Assembly (NCBI GenBank): GCA_034423135.1
Contig: DAOUJC010000020.1
Location: forward strand, 1-13,793
DNA from: JAPPHY01 sp034423135
Lineage (GTDB): Bacteria > Chloroflexota > Dehalococcoidia > Lucifugimonadales > UBA2985
Direction: 5' to 3'
DNA: 13,793 nucleotides
Part shown: positions 7,073 through 13,767 of the stretch, one piece after another
Layout of the letters: every line of letters starts with the position of its first letter
Numbering within the stretch: the stretch's first letter is position 1
The notes under the pieces: model-generated
The model's input: the letters and a program-made list of their open reading frames with translations, nothing else
Database searches by the model: none
What the model was told of the DNA's origin: nothing
Made by a program: the position numbers and the translations under genes

Positions 7073-9541
7073 ATGCGACCTGCGTTGAAATGGCATGCCG
7101 GACTTGCAGCAGTCCTGCTCGCCGCCCTGCTTGCCTCGGCCTGCACGCAGGCGCAGCCCACCCCAAGCCCGATACCCACGCCGTCCGCGACGCCAACACC
7201 ATCGCCGGCGCCCACTCCCACGCTCGCACCAACGCCTCAGCCAACGGCCGCGCCATCGCCGACGCCTCACCCCACGGCAACGCCCATACCTACGCTCCAG
7301 CCCACGCCCGTGAGGGAGCGGACCGCCAACCTGTCGCCGTTCAGGCCGCCGTCCTGGACGTACCCGCTGGTGGCATCGGCCGCGCCCGGGTCGCAGAGGG
7401 TGGATGTGCTCTCGGTCGACGAAGAGACATACATAAGCTGGGCGGTGATCAACGACGGGCCGGGAGTCGTGGACTATCCCTTCTTCGTGGACGTGTACCT
7501 GGATGGCGTGCTGGCGGAGCGCTGGTCCACGCCGGAACTTGGAGCCGAGGAGGTCATAGCTCTGACGGACTGGGAGGAGATGTCCCAGCGGGTCAGGCTG
7601 GAACCGGGCAGTCACACACTGAGGCTGGTTGTGGACCCGACCGACCTGGTGCCGGAGCTTGACGAGCACGACAACGTGTACGAGGTGCAGTTCACCTGGC
7701 AGGAATCGACCACTTACACGGGCGCACCCGAGCCGCCGCCGAATCGGCTGCCCGACCTGGCGCCGGCAGTCCCTGACGGCTGGTCGGACTCGCTCATCGC
7801 CACGTCCTACCGGGGCGACAAGGCGGACGGGCCTCTGTCCGTGAACGTCCCAACGTACATCAGCTACGGCTTCCGCAATGAGGGCCTCGCCAGCTACGAG
7901 GAGCAGTCGTGGGTGTACCTGTACCTGGACGGCGTGCTGGTGTCCGCGCAGGTGGGCGTGGGCCTGCTCGCGGAGGAGACGGTCGGCAGCGCGGCGTGGG
8001 GCGACCTGCTCGAGTCGGTCAACCTGACGCCTGGCGTACACACTCTTCGCCTGGAGGTGGACGCGACCAACCTCATTGATGAGGCGGACGAGACCAACAA
8101 CTCCATCGAGAAGCAGTTCACTTGGGGCGAGGGCGCTGTCCCGCCTATGGCGCCGCGTCCTACGCCAACTCCGCGCTTCATCCCCGAACCGCTTACGCTG
8201 CCGAACCTTGTGCCTGGCTGGCGGCTGGACTGGGACGGCCCAATCATCGTATCGCACGAGTTGGGCACCTTCCGCAACAGCCCGCTGACCACGGACATGA
8301 CTCCCCACGTGGATGTGGTCGTCCACAACGAGAGCGTTGTGGCGGCCAACGCGCCGTTCACCGTCGACCTATATCTCGACGGCGCGCTGGCGCACACCTA
8401 CGACTTCGAGGAGGCGATGAGGCCCAATCAGCTGTGGTGGTCGCAGGACTGGGGCGGACTCGGCGGCGAGGGCGGCGTCACCCCGGGCGAGCACACCCTG
8501 AGGATGGTCATCGACCCGGACAACGTGGTCGCCGAGGCCAACGAGGACGACAACGAATACGAGGTGACGCTGAGCTGGATCAACGGCCCAGTGCCGGAGC
8601 CTGTGCCCACGACGTACACGCAGGAGGAGCTGCGCCTGATGCTCGCCGACCTGCGGGAGCTGGTGGACAACCGTGATGCCGTCCTTGTGCCCGGCGTGCG
8701 GGACGGCACCCCGGAGGTACTGCGGGTCGCTGAGGCGGGCTACTACCTGCTCACGGGCACAAGTCTCAACGACGAGCGCGCGGACGTCTATCTGCTAAGC
8801 CAGCGCGAGTACCAGGACTGGATCGACGACCACTACACCGAGCGGCTGGCGCTGACTGAGGGCGCGGACCGGGCAGCGATTCTTGTCAGGCGGGACTACG
8901 TGCTGGAGCACTCTGGCGGGCTGAAGGTGCCCAGATACGGGAAGATCGCGGTGGCGGTGGACGCGGAGCGCGGCTTCGCCGAGGTCATCGGCTCGCTGAT
9001 GCACGAGCTGGGCCACATGCGGCAGGCGCTTCTCAATCCAGACCAGGGCAGCGGGTCGTCGACCTCCAGCGAGCCGAACGGGCTGAAGGAGGCCCAGGCC
9101 CAGCAGTTTGAGCGGGCCTTCTGGCTGGAGATGGAGCGGTTCACCGGCCTGGAGCTGCTCACGTACCCGGACCACCGTGGGCTCAGAGACCTCATCGAGT
9201 TCGGCTTCGACACCTGGTTCGCGGAGCCTGACCAGACCGCGCACAGCTATGGGCTCGTGATCCAGTGGCTGTCGGTGCTGGACGATCCCAACCTGGCGCA
9301 CCTCAGGGAGGAGCTGACCTCGCAGGGACGCCTGAGTCGCGACGCGTCACTGGAGCTGTACGTCTACCTGGTGGCGCTGCCCGACGAGTCCGTGGAGGCG
9401 TACGTGCAGGCCAGAGTGCGCTCGATACAGCAGCACGCCGCGACCATCAAGGACTTGGCCGCGGGCAGGCTGGTGGCGGACCTCCACCCGGACAGCGAGG
9501 GGTCGCCCAGCCTCCGCGAGATGGGGCTGCTGGCGCCGTAG
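7073..9541 (+). CDS. CARDB-repeat lipoprotein with C-terminal HELGH metalloprotease domain
   Basis: An 822-residue predicted surface lipoprotein. Residues 1-23 form a signal peptide ending LLASA, with the lipidated Cys at 24; the lipobox is slightly atypical. A Pro/Thr-rich linker of about 55 residues follows. Three CARDB-like beta-sandwich repeats span roughly 95-212, 238-350 and 389-502. Each has a VYLDG/LYLDG strand and ends in a pattern such as HTLRLVVDP...E.DE.DN..E..FTW. From about 515 to the end is an alpha-rich domain with the zinc-binding motif HELGH (644-648) and a candidate third ligand E673 in LKEAQAQQFE, suggesting a gluzincin-like peptidase. It probably acts outside the membrane on proteins or wall-associated polymers. 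The substrate is unknown, and the protease call rests on the motif. Confidence 0.85.
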   Translation: MRPALKWHAGLAAVLLAALLASACTQAQPTPSPIPTPSATPTPSPAPTPTLAPTPQPTAAPSPTPHPTATPIPTLQPTPVRERTANLSPFRPPSWTYPLVASAAPGSQRVDVLSVDEETYISWAVINDGPGVVDYPFFVDVYLDGVLAERWSTPELGAEEVIALTDWEEMSQRVRLEPGSHTLRLVVDPTDLVPELDEHDNVYEVQFTWQESTTYTGAPEPPPNRLPDLAPAVPDGWSDSLIATSYRGDKADGPLSVNVPTYISYGFRNEGLASYEEQSWVYLYLDGVLVSAQVGVGLLAEETVGSAAWGDLLESVNLTPGVHTLRLEVDATNLIDEADETNNSIEKQFTWGEGAVPPMAPRPTPTPRFIPEPLTLPNLVPGWRLDWDGPIIVSHELGTFRNSPLTTDMTPHVDVVVHNESVVAANAPFTVDLYLDGALAHTYDFEEAMRPNQLWWSQDWGGLGGEGGVTPGEHTLRMVIDPDNVVAEANEDDNEYEVTLSWINGPVPEPVPTTYTQEELRLMLADLRELVDNRDAVLVPGVRDGTPEVLRVAEAGYYLLTGTSLNDERADVYLLSQREYQDWIDDHYTERLALTEGADRAAILVRRDYVLEHSGGLKVPRYGKIAVAVDAERGFAEVIGSLMHELGHMRQALLNPDQGSGSSTSSEPNGLKEAQAQQFERAFWLEMERFTGLELLTYPDHRGLRDLIEFGFDTWFAEPDQTAHSYGLVIQWLSVLDDPNLAHLREELTSQGRLSRDASLELYVYLVALPDESVEAYVQARVRSIQQHAATIKDLAAGRLVADLHPDSEGSPSLREMGLLAP

Positions 9542-9546
9542 CGCGT

Positions 9547-9575
9547 TTGACCGGCGCGCATCCGTGTACTAAACT
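9547..9575 (+). promoter_or_regulatory. Promoter of tRNA-Gln
   Basis: TTGACC (9547-9552) and TAAACT (9570-9575) are 17 bases apart, and the mature tRNA begins 15 bases beyond the -10 box. The promoter begins just after the lipoprotein stop. It may also transcribe the downstream selenoprotein gene. Confidence 0.6.
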
Positions 9576-9590
9576 GAATGTACCCCGCGT

Positions 9591-9664
9591 TGCCGAGTGG
9601 TGTAGCGGTAGCACGCCTGACTCTGGATCAGGTAACCCTGGTTCGAATCCAGGCTCGGCAGCCA
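9591..9664 (+). tRNA. tRNA-Gln (anticodon CTG), CCA encoded
   Basis: A complete cloverleaf: acceptor TGCCGAG/CTCGGCA (9591-9597/9654-9660), D arm GTGT/GCAC with AGCGGTA loop, and anticodon stem CCTGA/TCAGG around CTCTGGA with anticodon CTG at 9623-9625. The T arm is CCTGG/CCAGG around TTCGAAT. Discriminator G9661 is followed by a genomic CCA. It reads CAG glutamine codons. It stands 52 bases upstream of the selenoprotein gene, on the same strand. Confidence 0.97.
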
Positions 9665-9673
9665 GACCAAACT

Positions 9674-9697
9674 GCATTCGATATTTCTTATGAATGC
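9674..9697 (+). other. Dyad between tRNA-Gln and the selenoprotein gene
   Basis: GCATTC (9674-9679) and GAATGC (9692-9697) are perfect inverted repeats separated by an AT-rich 12-base spacer. With no T-run after it, this may be a weak tRNA terminator, an operator or chance. Confidence 0.3.
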
Positions 9698-9716
9698 CTC
9701 ATCTCCGGGAGGGATC

Positions 9717-10220
9717 ATGGGTCAGAAGCTCCAACAGGGCGATAGATTTCCATCGATGTCGCTGAAGCTGACCAGCGGCGAGAGTGTAACCTTGCCAGGC
9801 GACATGACCGGCCGCTACGCCGCCGTGCTCTTTTACCGCGGCCACTGGTGAGGCTACTGCAAGCGGCAGTTGGCCGCATGGGAGCAGCGCAAGGCGGAGC
9901 TGGAGGAGCTGGGCGCGACCGTCTACGCCATCAGCGTGGACTCCCTTGAGCAGGCGCAAGAGGTGGCCGACCGCGGCCTGACGTTCCCCGTCGCCTACGG
10001 CGCGACCCGCGAGGACGCCGACCTCATCGACGCCTGGTGGGACGAGGGCCACGGCGGTCACTTTCAGCCGGCAGAGTTTCTCCTGGGACGCGGCGGTGTG
10101 GTACTCGGCGCCATGTACGCATCAGGTCCGGTGGGCCGCATGGGAGTAGAGGAAGCAATCCAGCTGATTACCTCCCGGGAGCAGCGCCGACGCGAGCGGG
10201 GATCAAGCACTCCCATCTGA
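9717..10220 (+). CDS. Peroxiredoxin-like selenoprotein (in-frame TGA read as Sec45)
   Basis: A 167-residue thioredoxin-fold protein of the AhpC/TSA (peroxiredoxin-like) group, expected to reduce peroxides or act as a thiol oxidoreductase in the cytoplasm; no signal peptide is seen. ATG 9717 has GGAGG four bases upstream. Residues 8-16 (GDRFPSMSL) and the TLPG and VLFYRGHW strands are typical of the fold. The TGA at 9849-9851 falls at residue 45, within FYRGHW-U-GYC, exactly where family members carry the catalytic Cys; C48 completes a UxxC motif. The frame stays open and family-like for another 122 residues (ATVYAISVDSLEQA, LTFPVAYG, PAEFLLGRGGVV). A standard gene caller would miss the N-terminus or call two fragments. 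The final stop is also TGA (10218-10220), but nothing family-like follows it. A nonsense mutation is the alternative, made unlikely by the position. Confidence 0.88.
9852..9880 (+). promoter_or_regulatory. Candidate bacterial SECIS hairpin
   Basis: Two mutually exclusive stems lie right after the Sec codon. One is ACTGC/GCAGT (9856-9860/9866-9870) with an outer GGC/GCC. The other is GCGGC/GCCGC (9863-9867/9873-9877), extended by C9860-G9880 and A9861-T9879. The second has a 5-nt apical loop AGTTG that contains GU and begins 17 bases after the TGA, closer to the known bacterial SECIS geometry (short stem, GU in the loop, within the coding sequence). SelB binding is inferred. Confidence 0.55.
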
Positions 10221-10248
10221 CTTAGCTGCTTAGAGAGCGGGAGTGTGT

Positions 10249-10368
10249 AAGGCTAAGCCGTCCTACCGGACAACGCGCTCCGGTGAAGGCACGTAGTCTT
10301 GTTTCCAAGAGTAAATGCCGGTACGGATCCACGGGCATTCCGGTCAGGCGCCGGCAGGAATTAGCCTT
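10249..10368 (+). other. Possible structured RNA or palindrome-rich leader
   Basis: An 8-bp stem AAGGCTAA/TTAGCCTT (10249-10256/10361-10368) encloses three hairpins: ACCGGA/TCCGGT (10265-10270/10279-10284), a nested pair GGCA/TGCC with TCTTG-TTTC-CAAGA (10288-10319), and ATTCC/GGAAT (10337-10341/10357-10361). The outer stem and last hairpin share one base. An alternative stem AATGCC/GGCATT (10314-10319/10333-10338) would compete with two of these. No coding frame was supported here. It could be a non-coding RNA, a regulatory leader for the MazG-like gene, or degenerate repeats. No known RNA family was recognised. Confidence 0.35.
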
Positions 10369-10446
10369 GCCGAATTTGCAATGAATGCGGTGAGTGAGTG
10401 GCAACCGGGCAAGTTGAGGAATCCATGAGATATGAGGAGTGGGGAG

Positions 10447-10761
10447 ATGTTGGACGAAATCAAGACTGCTAACCAAGGATTCAGGAGAAAGTTTCCTAAT
10501 GGCAACACCCCATTTCAGATTATGACTCGCCTCCTAGAAGAATGCGGCGAACTGGCGCAGCAGGTCAATCACTTTGAGAATTCTGGCGTTAAGCGTCTGA
10601 AGTACGGCGAGCCAGACACGACCAAGCTAGCTCAGGAAGTCAAGGGTGTATTGTTGGCTAGCTTTCAGATAGTGGATTACTACGACATTCAGTCAGAATT
10701 GGAGTTGTCGATAGGCCACACCTTAAGTAATCTCAGGGCGGACGGATTCTTGCAGAGCTGA
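10447..10761 (+). CDS. MazG-like nucleotide pyrophosphohydrolase-family protein
   Basis: A small all-alpha protein of 104 residues. FQIMTRLLEECGELAQQV resembles the first metal-binding helix (ExxE) of MazG-type NTP pyrophosphatases, and LAQEVKGVLLASFQIVDYY the second. The usual second motif is ExxD, but here it reads E-V-K-G, so an expected metal ligand is missing and activity is doubtful. GAGGAG at 10434-10439 favours the ATG at 10447; an ATG at 10432 would add five residues. The gene is visibly richer in A and T, especially at third codon positions, than its neighbours, suggesting transfer. It is isolated and convergent with the next gene. Target nucleotide unknown. Confidence 0.65.
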   Translation: MLDEIKTANQGFRRKFPNGNTPFQIMTRLLEECGELAQQVNHFENSGVKRLKYGEPDTTKLAQEVKGVLLASFQIVDYYDIQSELELSIGHTLSNLRADGFLQS

Positions 10762-10900
10762 TTCGAATTGGAGAGGGGTCACTTTGCTCGTACCTCTCAA
10801 CGGAACGATCTCGATTTCGTCAGTTTGGTATGTCTATCCCAAGAGCATCGACACAGGTCTGCTCTCCCTGCCAGAACCTTCCACCAGCACACATCCCCTC

Positions 10901-12229
10901 CTACGGCACCAGAAAGCCCACGTCTCGCAGGTCCGCCAGTTGCAATGCGGTAAGCCCGTCCTCCATCATCGTGCAGTGAATGCTCAAGATCGACCCGCCT
11001 TCATGCGTCTGCGCGTCAGCCGTAAGCTGACTGCATGAGTGGTCAATGGGTTGTTGTATCAGATGGCCCCGCTCGACGTACTCGGGGTAGGCGCTCTCGT
11101 ACCCCTGCATGCGCTGTAGGAGCTCCTCCGCGTCGGCGGAAGCCGCGTCGGGATCGGGGTAGAAGAGTGATATGACCCACCACTCGCCCTCTTCGCCGCG
11201 TCCGTAGCCTGCACCCAGGTCGGACCACTCGTGTAGCGTGCCCCACTCAGCCGGTTTCTCGAATTGCGACAGGCCTGGCGGGGGTCCGGTGTCATGGTCC
11301 AATATGGCCTCTTGTGTGAGGAAGCCGGCCGAGAGCGGGTCACCCAGTGCGGCCGCAAGGCCTGAATAGGCGGCGTCATCCGCCAGCGATGGCGATTCGT
11401 TCGCCCATGTCGCCAGCGTGCCGGCGACGAACGCGGTGGCCGGAGCGACGACCAATGCGGTTCCGCTCACGTAGACGCGGTTCATCGATCCGGTCGCAAT
11501 TCCACCGGGGCTTGAAAGGGAGCCCCATGAGTTGTCATCGTTCAGCGAGAAGTAGGTGCGTCTGGATGCCTCAATCTCCTCATACCCCAGGTCGCGGAGC
11601 TTCTGCCGGATTGCAGCGTCGTCAAATTCACCTTCAAGGTACGCCTCCGAGGAGGGGAACGCGAGTCCCAAGGCCGAGCCGCCGAAACCCACGGCCAGGG
11701 TTACTTCGAGGCCGTTGAATCCGAAGACGTCCGCCCACTCCTGCTGGCCGATGAAGCTTCCCAGAAAGCCGGGAGCCAGGATGATTCCACTGCGCGCCTC
11801 GTTGTACGCGTCCCGGGCATCCCTATCGGCCAGGTCATCCCAGCTGCGAGGCTGTTGAACGCCCGCCATCTCCAGTGCGCGGCCGAGGTCGCCGTACCAC
11901 ACCCCTTTGTCCTTGAAGGACGCAGGTATCAGCGACAGCTTCTCCACGAGACCGGCGCTGGTTTCCGGCGGGGGCGCAGAGGTGGAAGCGGGGCCGCGGA
12001 TTGCTGTTGGGGCAGGTGTTAATGTGGGAGCGGCTGTTGGCATTTGGGCGGTTGTGGCAGTAGGCACCGGCGTTGCCGTCGGAGCGGCTGTCGATGTTGG
12101 AACCGCTGTGGAAGTCGGAGCGGGAGTGGAGGTGGGATCCGGCGTTCCCTCACACGCGGCTATAGCCAGCGCCAGTGTTACGGCGCCGACAAGCCCCAGT
12201 GCCCATGACCGCGTTGTGCCTGATGCCAA
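10901..12229 (-). CDS. Lipoprotein of unknown family with Pro/Thr linker
   Basis: A 442-residue predicted exported lipoprotein. I chose a TTG start at 12229 because AGGAGG stands five bases upstream and the signal peptide begins there; the open frame continues upstream only as antisense to the reductase. The hydrophobic segment ALGLVGAVTLALAIAAC ends in a good lipobox (IAAC, Cys26). A Thr/Pro/Ala linker of about 55 residues follows, like that of the 7073-9541 protein. The rest is a globular domain of mixed alpha/beta appearance with several Gly-rich stretches; I recognise no domain or catalytic motif. It lies 44 bases downstream of the aldo/keto reductase on the same strand and may share its transcript. 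A solute-binding or structural role is possible but unsupported. Confidence 0.75.
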   Translation of the reverse strand: MASGTTRSWALGLVGAVTLALAIAACEGTPDPTSTPAPTSTAVPTSTAAPTATPVPTATTAQMPTAAPTLTPAPTAIRGPASTSAPPPETSAGLVEKLSLIPASFKDKGVWYGDLGRALEMAGVQQPRSWDDLADRDARDAYNEARSGIILAPGFLGSFIGQQEWADVFGFNGLEVTLAVGFGGSALGLAFPSSEAYLEGEFDDAAIRQKLRDLGYEEIEASRRTYFSLNDDNSWGSLSSPGGIATGSMNRVYVSGTALVVAPATAFVAGTLATWANESPSLADDAAYSGLAAALGDPLSAGFLTQEAILDHDTGPPPGLSQFEKPAEWGTLHEWSDLGAGYGRGEEGEWWVISLFYPDPDAASADAEELLQRMQGYESAYPEYVERGHLIQQPIDHSCSQLTADAQTHEGGSILSIHCTMMEDGLTALQLADLRDVGFLVP

Positions 12230-12273
12230 GACCGCCTCCTCGCCGAATTGTCGCGTGGGGGCCCTTAGTCTCG

Positions 12274-13218
12274 CTAGTCGCCGCTGCGGAGAATTTCGTC
12301 GACTTCCGTCATGTCCTCCGGCGTCAGGACCCAGTCGGCGGCCTTGACGTTGGCGGTCACCTGCTCGTTCTTCGTTGCGCCCGCAATCACCGAGCAGACG
12401 GCGGAGTTGGCCAGGAGCCACGCGATCGCCAGCTCCACCACGGGGTGGCCGCGCTCCTCGGCGAAAGTCTCCAGCCTGGACAGCATTGCGTAGTTCTTCT
12501 CGGTGAGCGTATTGGCCTGCGCCCGCTGGTTGCCGGTCAGCCGAGCGCCCTCCGGCAGCGGCTGGTCCTGGCGGTACTTGCCGGTGAGGAAGCCGCTGGC
12601 CAGCGGGTAGAACGGCAGTATGCCGATGTTGTACTCGTGGCAGAACGGCACAAGCTCCAGCTCCACGGTGCGGTTGAGCATGTTGTACTCGGGTTGCACG
12701 GTGACGAACTGGGCGAGGTTGCCGGCGCGGGCCGTCCAGTTGGCCTCGCAGACCTGCCAGGCGGAGAAGTTCGAGCAGCCGATGTAGCGCACCTTGCCCT
12801 GGCTCACCAGGTCGTCGAGGGCGCGCATGGTCTCCTCGATGGGCGTGTTGGCGTCCGGCCTGTGTATCTGGTAGAGGTCGATGTAGTCGGTCTGCAGGCA
12901 GCGGAGGCTGGCCTCCACCTGGTTCATGATGTGGTGTCGGGATGCGCCGCGCTTGTTGGGGCCTTCGCCCACGGGGTTGGCGGCCTTGGTGGCAATGATA
13001 GCGTCGTGGCGGTTGCCCTTGAGGGCCATGCCGATGCGCTCCTCGGACAGGCCGTTGCCGTAGCTGTCCGCCGTGTCGATGAAGTTGATCCCCTCGTCCA
13101 TGGCGTGACGGCATACCCTGATGGAGCTCTCCTCGTCCATCCTGAAGCCGAAGTTGTTGGTGCCCAGCCCGACTACCGAGACGTGAAGACCGGACGAACC
13201 CATGCGCCTGTATTGCAT
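12274..13218 (-). CDS. Aldo/keto reductase
   Basis: A 314-residue NAD(P)H-dependent TIM-barrel oxidoreductase that reduces aldehydes or ketones in the cytoplasm. The catalytic tetrad is visible: D48 and Y53 in IDTADSYG, K78 in IATKA, H119 in QIHRPD. GCSNFSAWQV, VQPEYNMLNR and the late VIAGATKNEQV segment (cofactor phosphate-binding region) are typical of the Kv-beta/YajO-like group. ATG 13218 is preceded by GAGGAG eight bases upstream and the frame starts MQYRRMGSSGL, the normal family start; longer in-frame extensions run into repeats. The physiological substrate is unknown. It is probably the first gene of a two-gene unit with the lipoprotein at 10901-12229. Confidence 0.94.
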   Translation of the reverse strand: MQYRRMGSSGLHVSVVGLGTNNFGFRMDEESSIRVCRHAMDEGINFIDTADSYGNGLSEERIGMALKGNRHDAIIATKAANPVGEGPNKRGASRHHIMNQVEASLRCLQTDYIDLYQIHRPDANTPIEETMRALDDLVSQGKVRYIGCSNFSAWQVCEANWTARAGNLAQFVTVQPEYNMLNRTVELELVPFCHEYNIGILPFYPLASGFLTGKYRQDQPLPEGARLTGNQRAQANTLTEKNYAMLSRLETFAEERGHPVVELAIAWLLANSAVCSVIAGATKNEQVTANVKAADWVLTPEDMTEVDEILRSGD

Positions 13219-13254
13219 GTATGCGACTCCTCTCGCGATCAGTGTGATGCCGGC

Positions 13255-13260
13255 ATTATA
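13255..13260 (-). promoter_or_regulatory. -10 box of the aldo/keto reductase promoter
   Basis: A perfect TATAAT on the minus strand lies 36 bases upstream of the ATG. No good -35 hexamer occurs at 16-18 bases; the nearest candidate, TTGTGG, is at 14. Confidence 0.5.
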
Positions 13261-13308
13261 CACCAATCCACGGGCCACAATTGGGACGCGGGCAGCCGCC
13301 GAACGTAG

Positions 13309-13329
13309 GGGCAACCCTCGTGGTTGCCC
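13309..13329 (+). repeat. GGGCAACC hairpin repeat
   Basis: A perfect 8-bp stem GGGCAACC/GGTTGCCC (13309-13316/13322-13329) with loop CTCGT, preceded by CGTAG. It has the form of a common intergenic palindrome; this is the only copy in the window. Confidence 0.55.
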
Positions 13330-13353
13330 TGTCTCATGTGGGTGCGCGATAGC

Positions 13354-13388
13354 CCGCTCATATGGTTCGACAGGCTCACCATGAGCGG
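13354..13388 (-). repeat. 35-nt hairpin repeat, form A, reverse copy
   Basis: Identical in all 35 bases to 6907-6941 but in opposite orientation, including the 2-nt AT bulge and the 11-nt loop. Form B follows 28 bases later, so an A-B pair occurs here as it does at 6907-7026, in inverted order. Confidence 0.85.
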
Positions 13389-13416
13389 GGGGAGGCTGGC
13401 TCGTTCGCTCTCGAAT

Positions 13417-13451
13417 CCGCTCACCCTGAGCTTGTCGAAGGGCGTGAGCGG
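13417..13451 (+). repeat. 35-nt hairpin repeat, form B
   Basis: Arms CCGCTCACCCT and AGGGCGTGAGCGG with loop GAGCTTGTCGA; identical to the reverse complement of 6992-7026. The conserved loop and bulge position match form A. Confidence 0.85.
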
Positions 13452-13510
13452 GGCCGCGCGGCGATCGGCGCCGCAATGATGGAGGCAGCGCAGCGACCCC
13501 ACCCGTAACC

Positions 13511-13566
13511 ACTCCTGCGGAGGCAGGAGTCTATCCCCCCTGGATTGCGGCTTTCGCCGCAATGAC
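13511..13566. repeat. Two adjacent palindromic repeats
   Basis: ACTCCTGC-GGAG-GCAGGAGT (13511-13530, 8-bp perfect stem) is followed by CTATC. Ten bases on is ATTGCGGC-TTTC-GCCGCAAT (13544-13563, 8-bp perfect stem; GAAA tetraloop on the minus strand) with TGG before and GAC after. Both belong to the GTCA/GTAA...TCYA palindrome group. Confidence 0.7.
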
Positions 13567-13617
13567 GGAGAAAGTGCGCCCCGCAGTTGAGGTTACGCAG
13601 AGGCATCCGCCTCTTGC

Positions 13618-13652
13618 CCGCTCGAATGGTTCGACAGGCTCACCATGAGCGG
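13618..13652 (-). repeat. 35-nt hairpin repeat, form A variant
   Basis: Like 13354-13388 except that the unpaired dinucleotide in the long arm is GA on the plus strand (TC when read as form A). Stem and loop bases are unchanged, so variation is confined to the bulge. Confidence 0.8.
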
Positions 13653-13681
13653 GCGAGGAGCATGAGCGGGCCTGGTCTCGC

Positions 13682-13694
13682 CCGCTCACCCTGA
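13682..13694 (+). repeat. Truncated form B hairpin at the IS junction
   Basis: CCGCTCACCCTGA equals the first arm and first two loop bases of form B; then the match stops abruptly. The sequence beyond is the presumed left end of an insertion sequence. Confidence 0.65.
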
Positions 13695-13705
13695 TGGTAT
13701 GAAAG

Positions 13706-13767
13706 AGTCACCTGATTCCTGCATGCTGTATGGGAGAAGACCAACAGCAAAGGAGGGACCAGGTGAC
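13706..13767 (+). promoter_or_regulatory. Leader stem covering the transposase start
   Basis: GTCACCTG (13707-13714) is the perfect complement of CAGGTGAC (13760-13767), which contains the GTG start. TCCT (13717-13720) can pair with AGGA (13751-13754) in the ribosome binding site. The fold would hide both signals and limit translation; it might also be a subterminal inverted repeat of the element. Confidence 0.45.

Larger units (their letters stand above)
13219..13694. other. Repeat-dense intergenic region, no gene
   Basis: This ~475-base stretch carries the reductase promoter, at least six short hairpin repeats of three types and a truncated repeat at the insertion-sequence junction. Open frames crossing it on either strand consist of translated repeat sequence and have no protein features. 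It looks like a cluster where dispersed repeats have accumulated. Confidence 0.7.

Noticed and set aside
9717..9851. Reading the TGA at 9849 as a true stop, giving a 44-residue peptide and a pseudogene
   Set aside because: The TGA falls exactly at the catalytic Cys position, the frame remains open and family-like for 122 more codons, and the Cys partner is retained; selenocysteine fits better.
10784..11038. An 84-residue plus-strand frame overlapping the end of the minus-strand lipoprotein
   Set aside because: No family features and mostly antisense to a better supported gene; no clear ribosome binding site.
10901..13114. A 737-residue minus-strand frame running through the reductase
   Set aside because: Its first ~295 residues are antisense-phase translation of the aldo/keto reductase gene; the real protein begins at the TTG with a Shine-Dalgarno site and signal peptide.
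13219..13694. A CRISPR array among the clustered repeats
   Set aside because: The repeats are in mixed orientations, of different families and irregularly spaced, with no unique spacers of constant length and no cas genes.
13695..13762. A bridge RNA encoded in the left end of the IS110-like element
   Set aside because: Only 68 bases lie between the junction and the transposase start, too short for the known left-end bridge RNA; it may be at the unseen right end instead.
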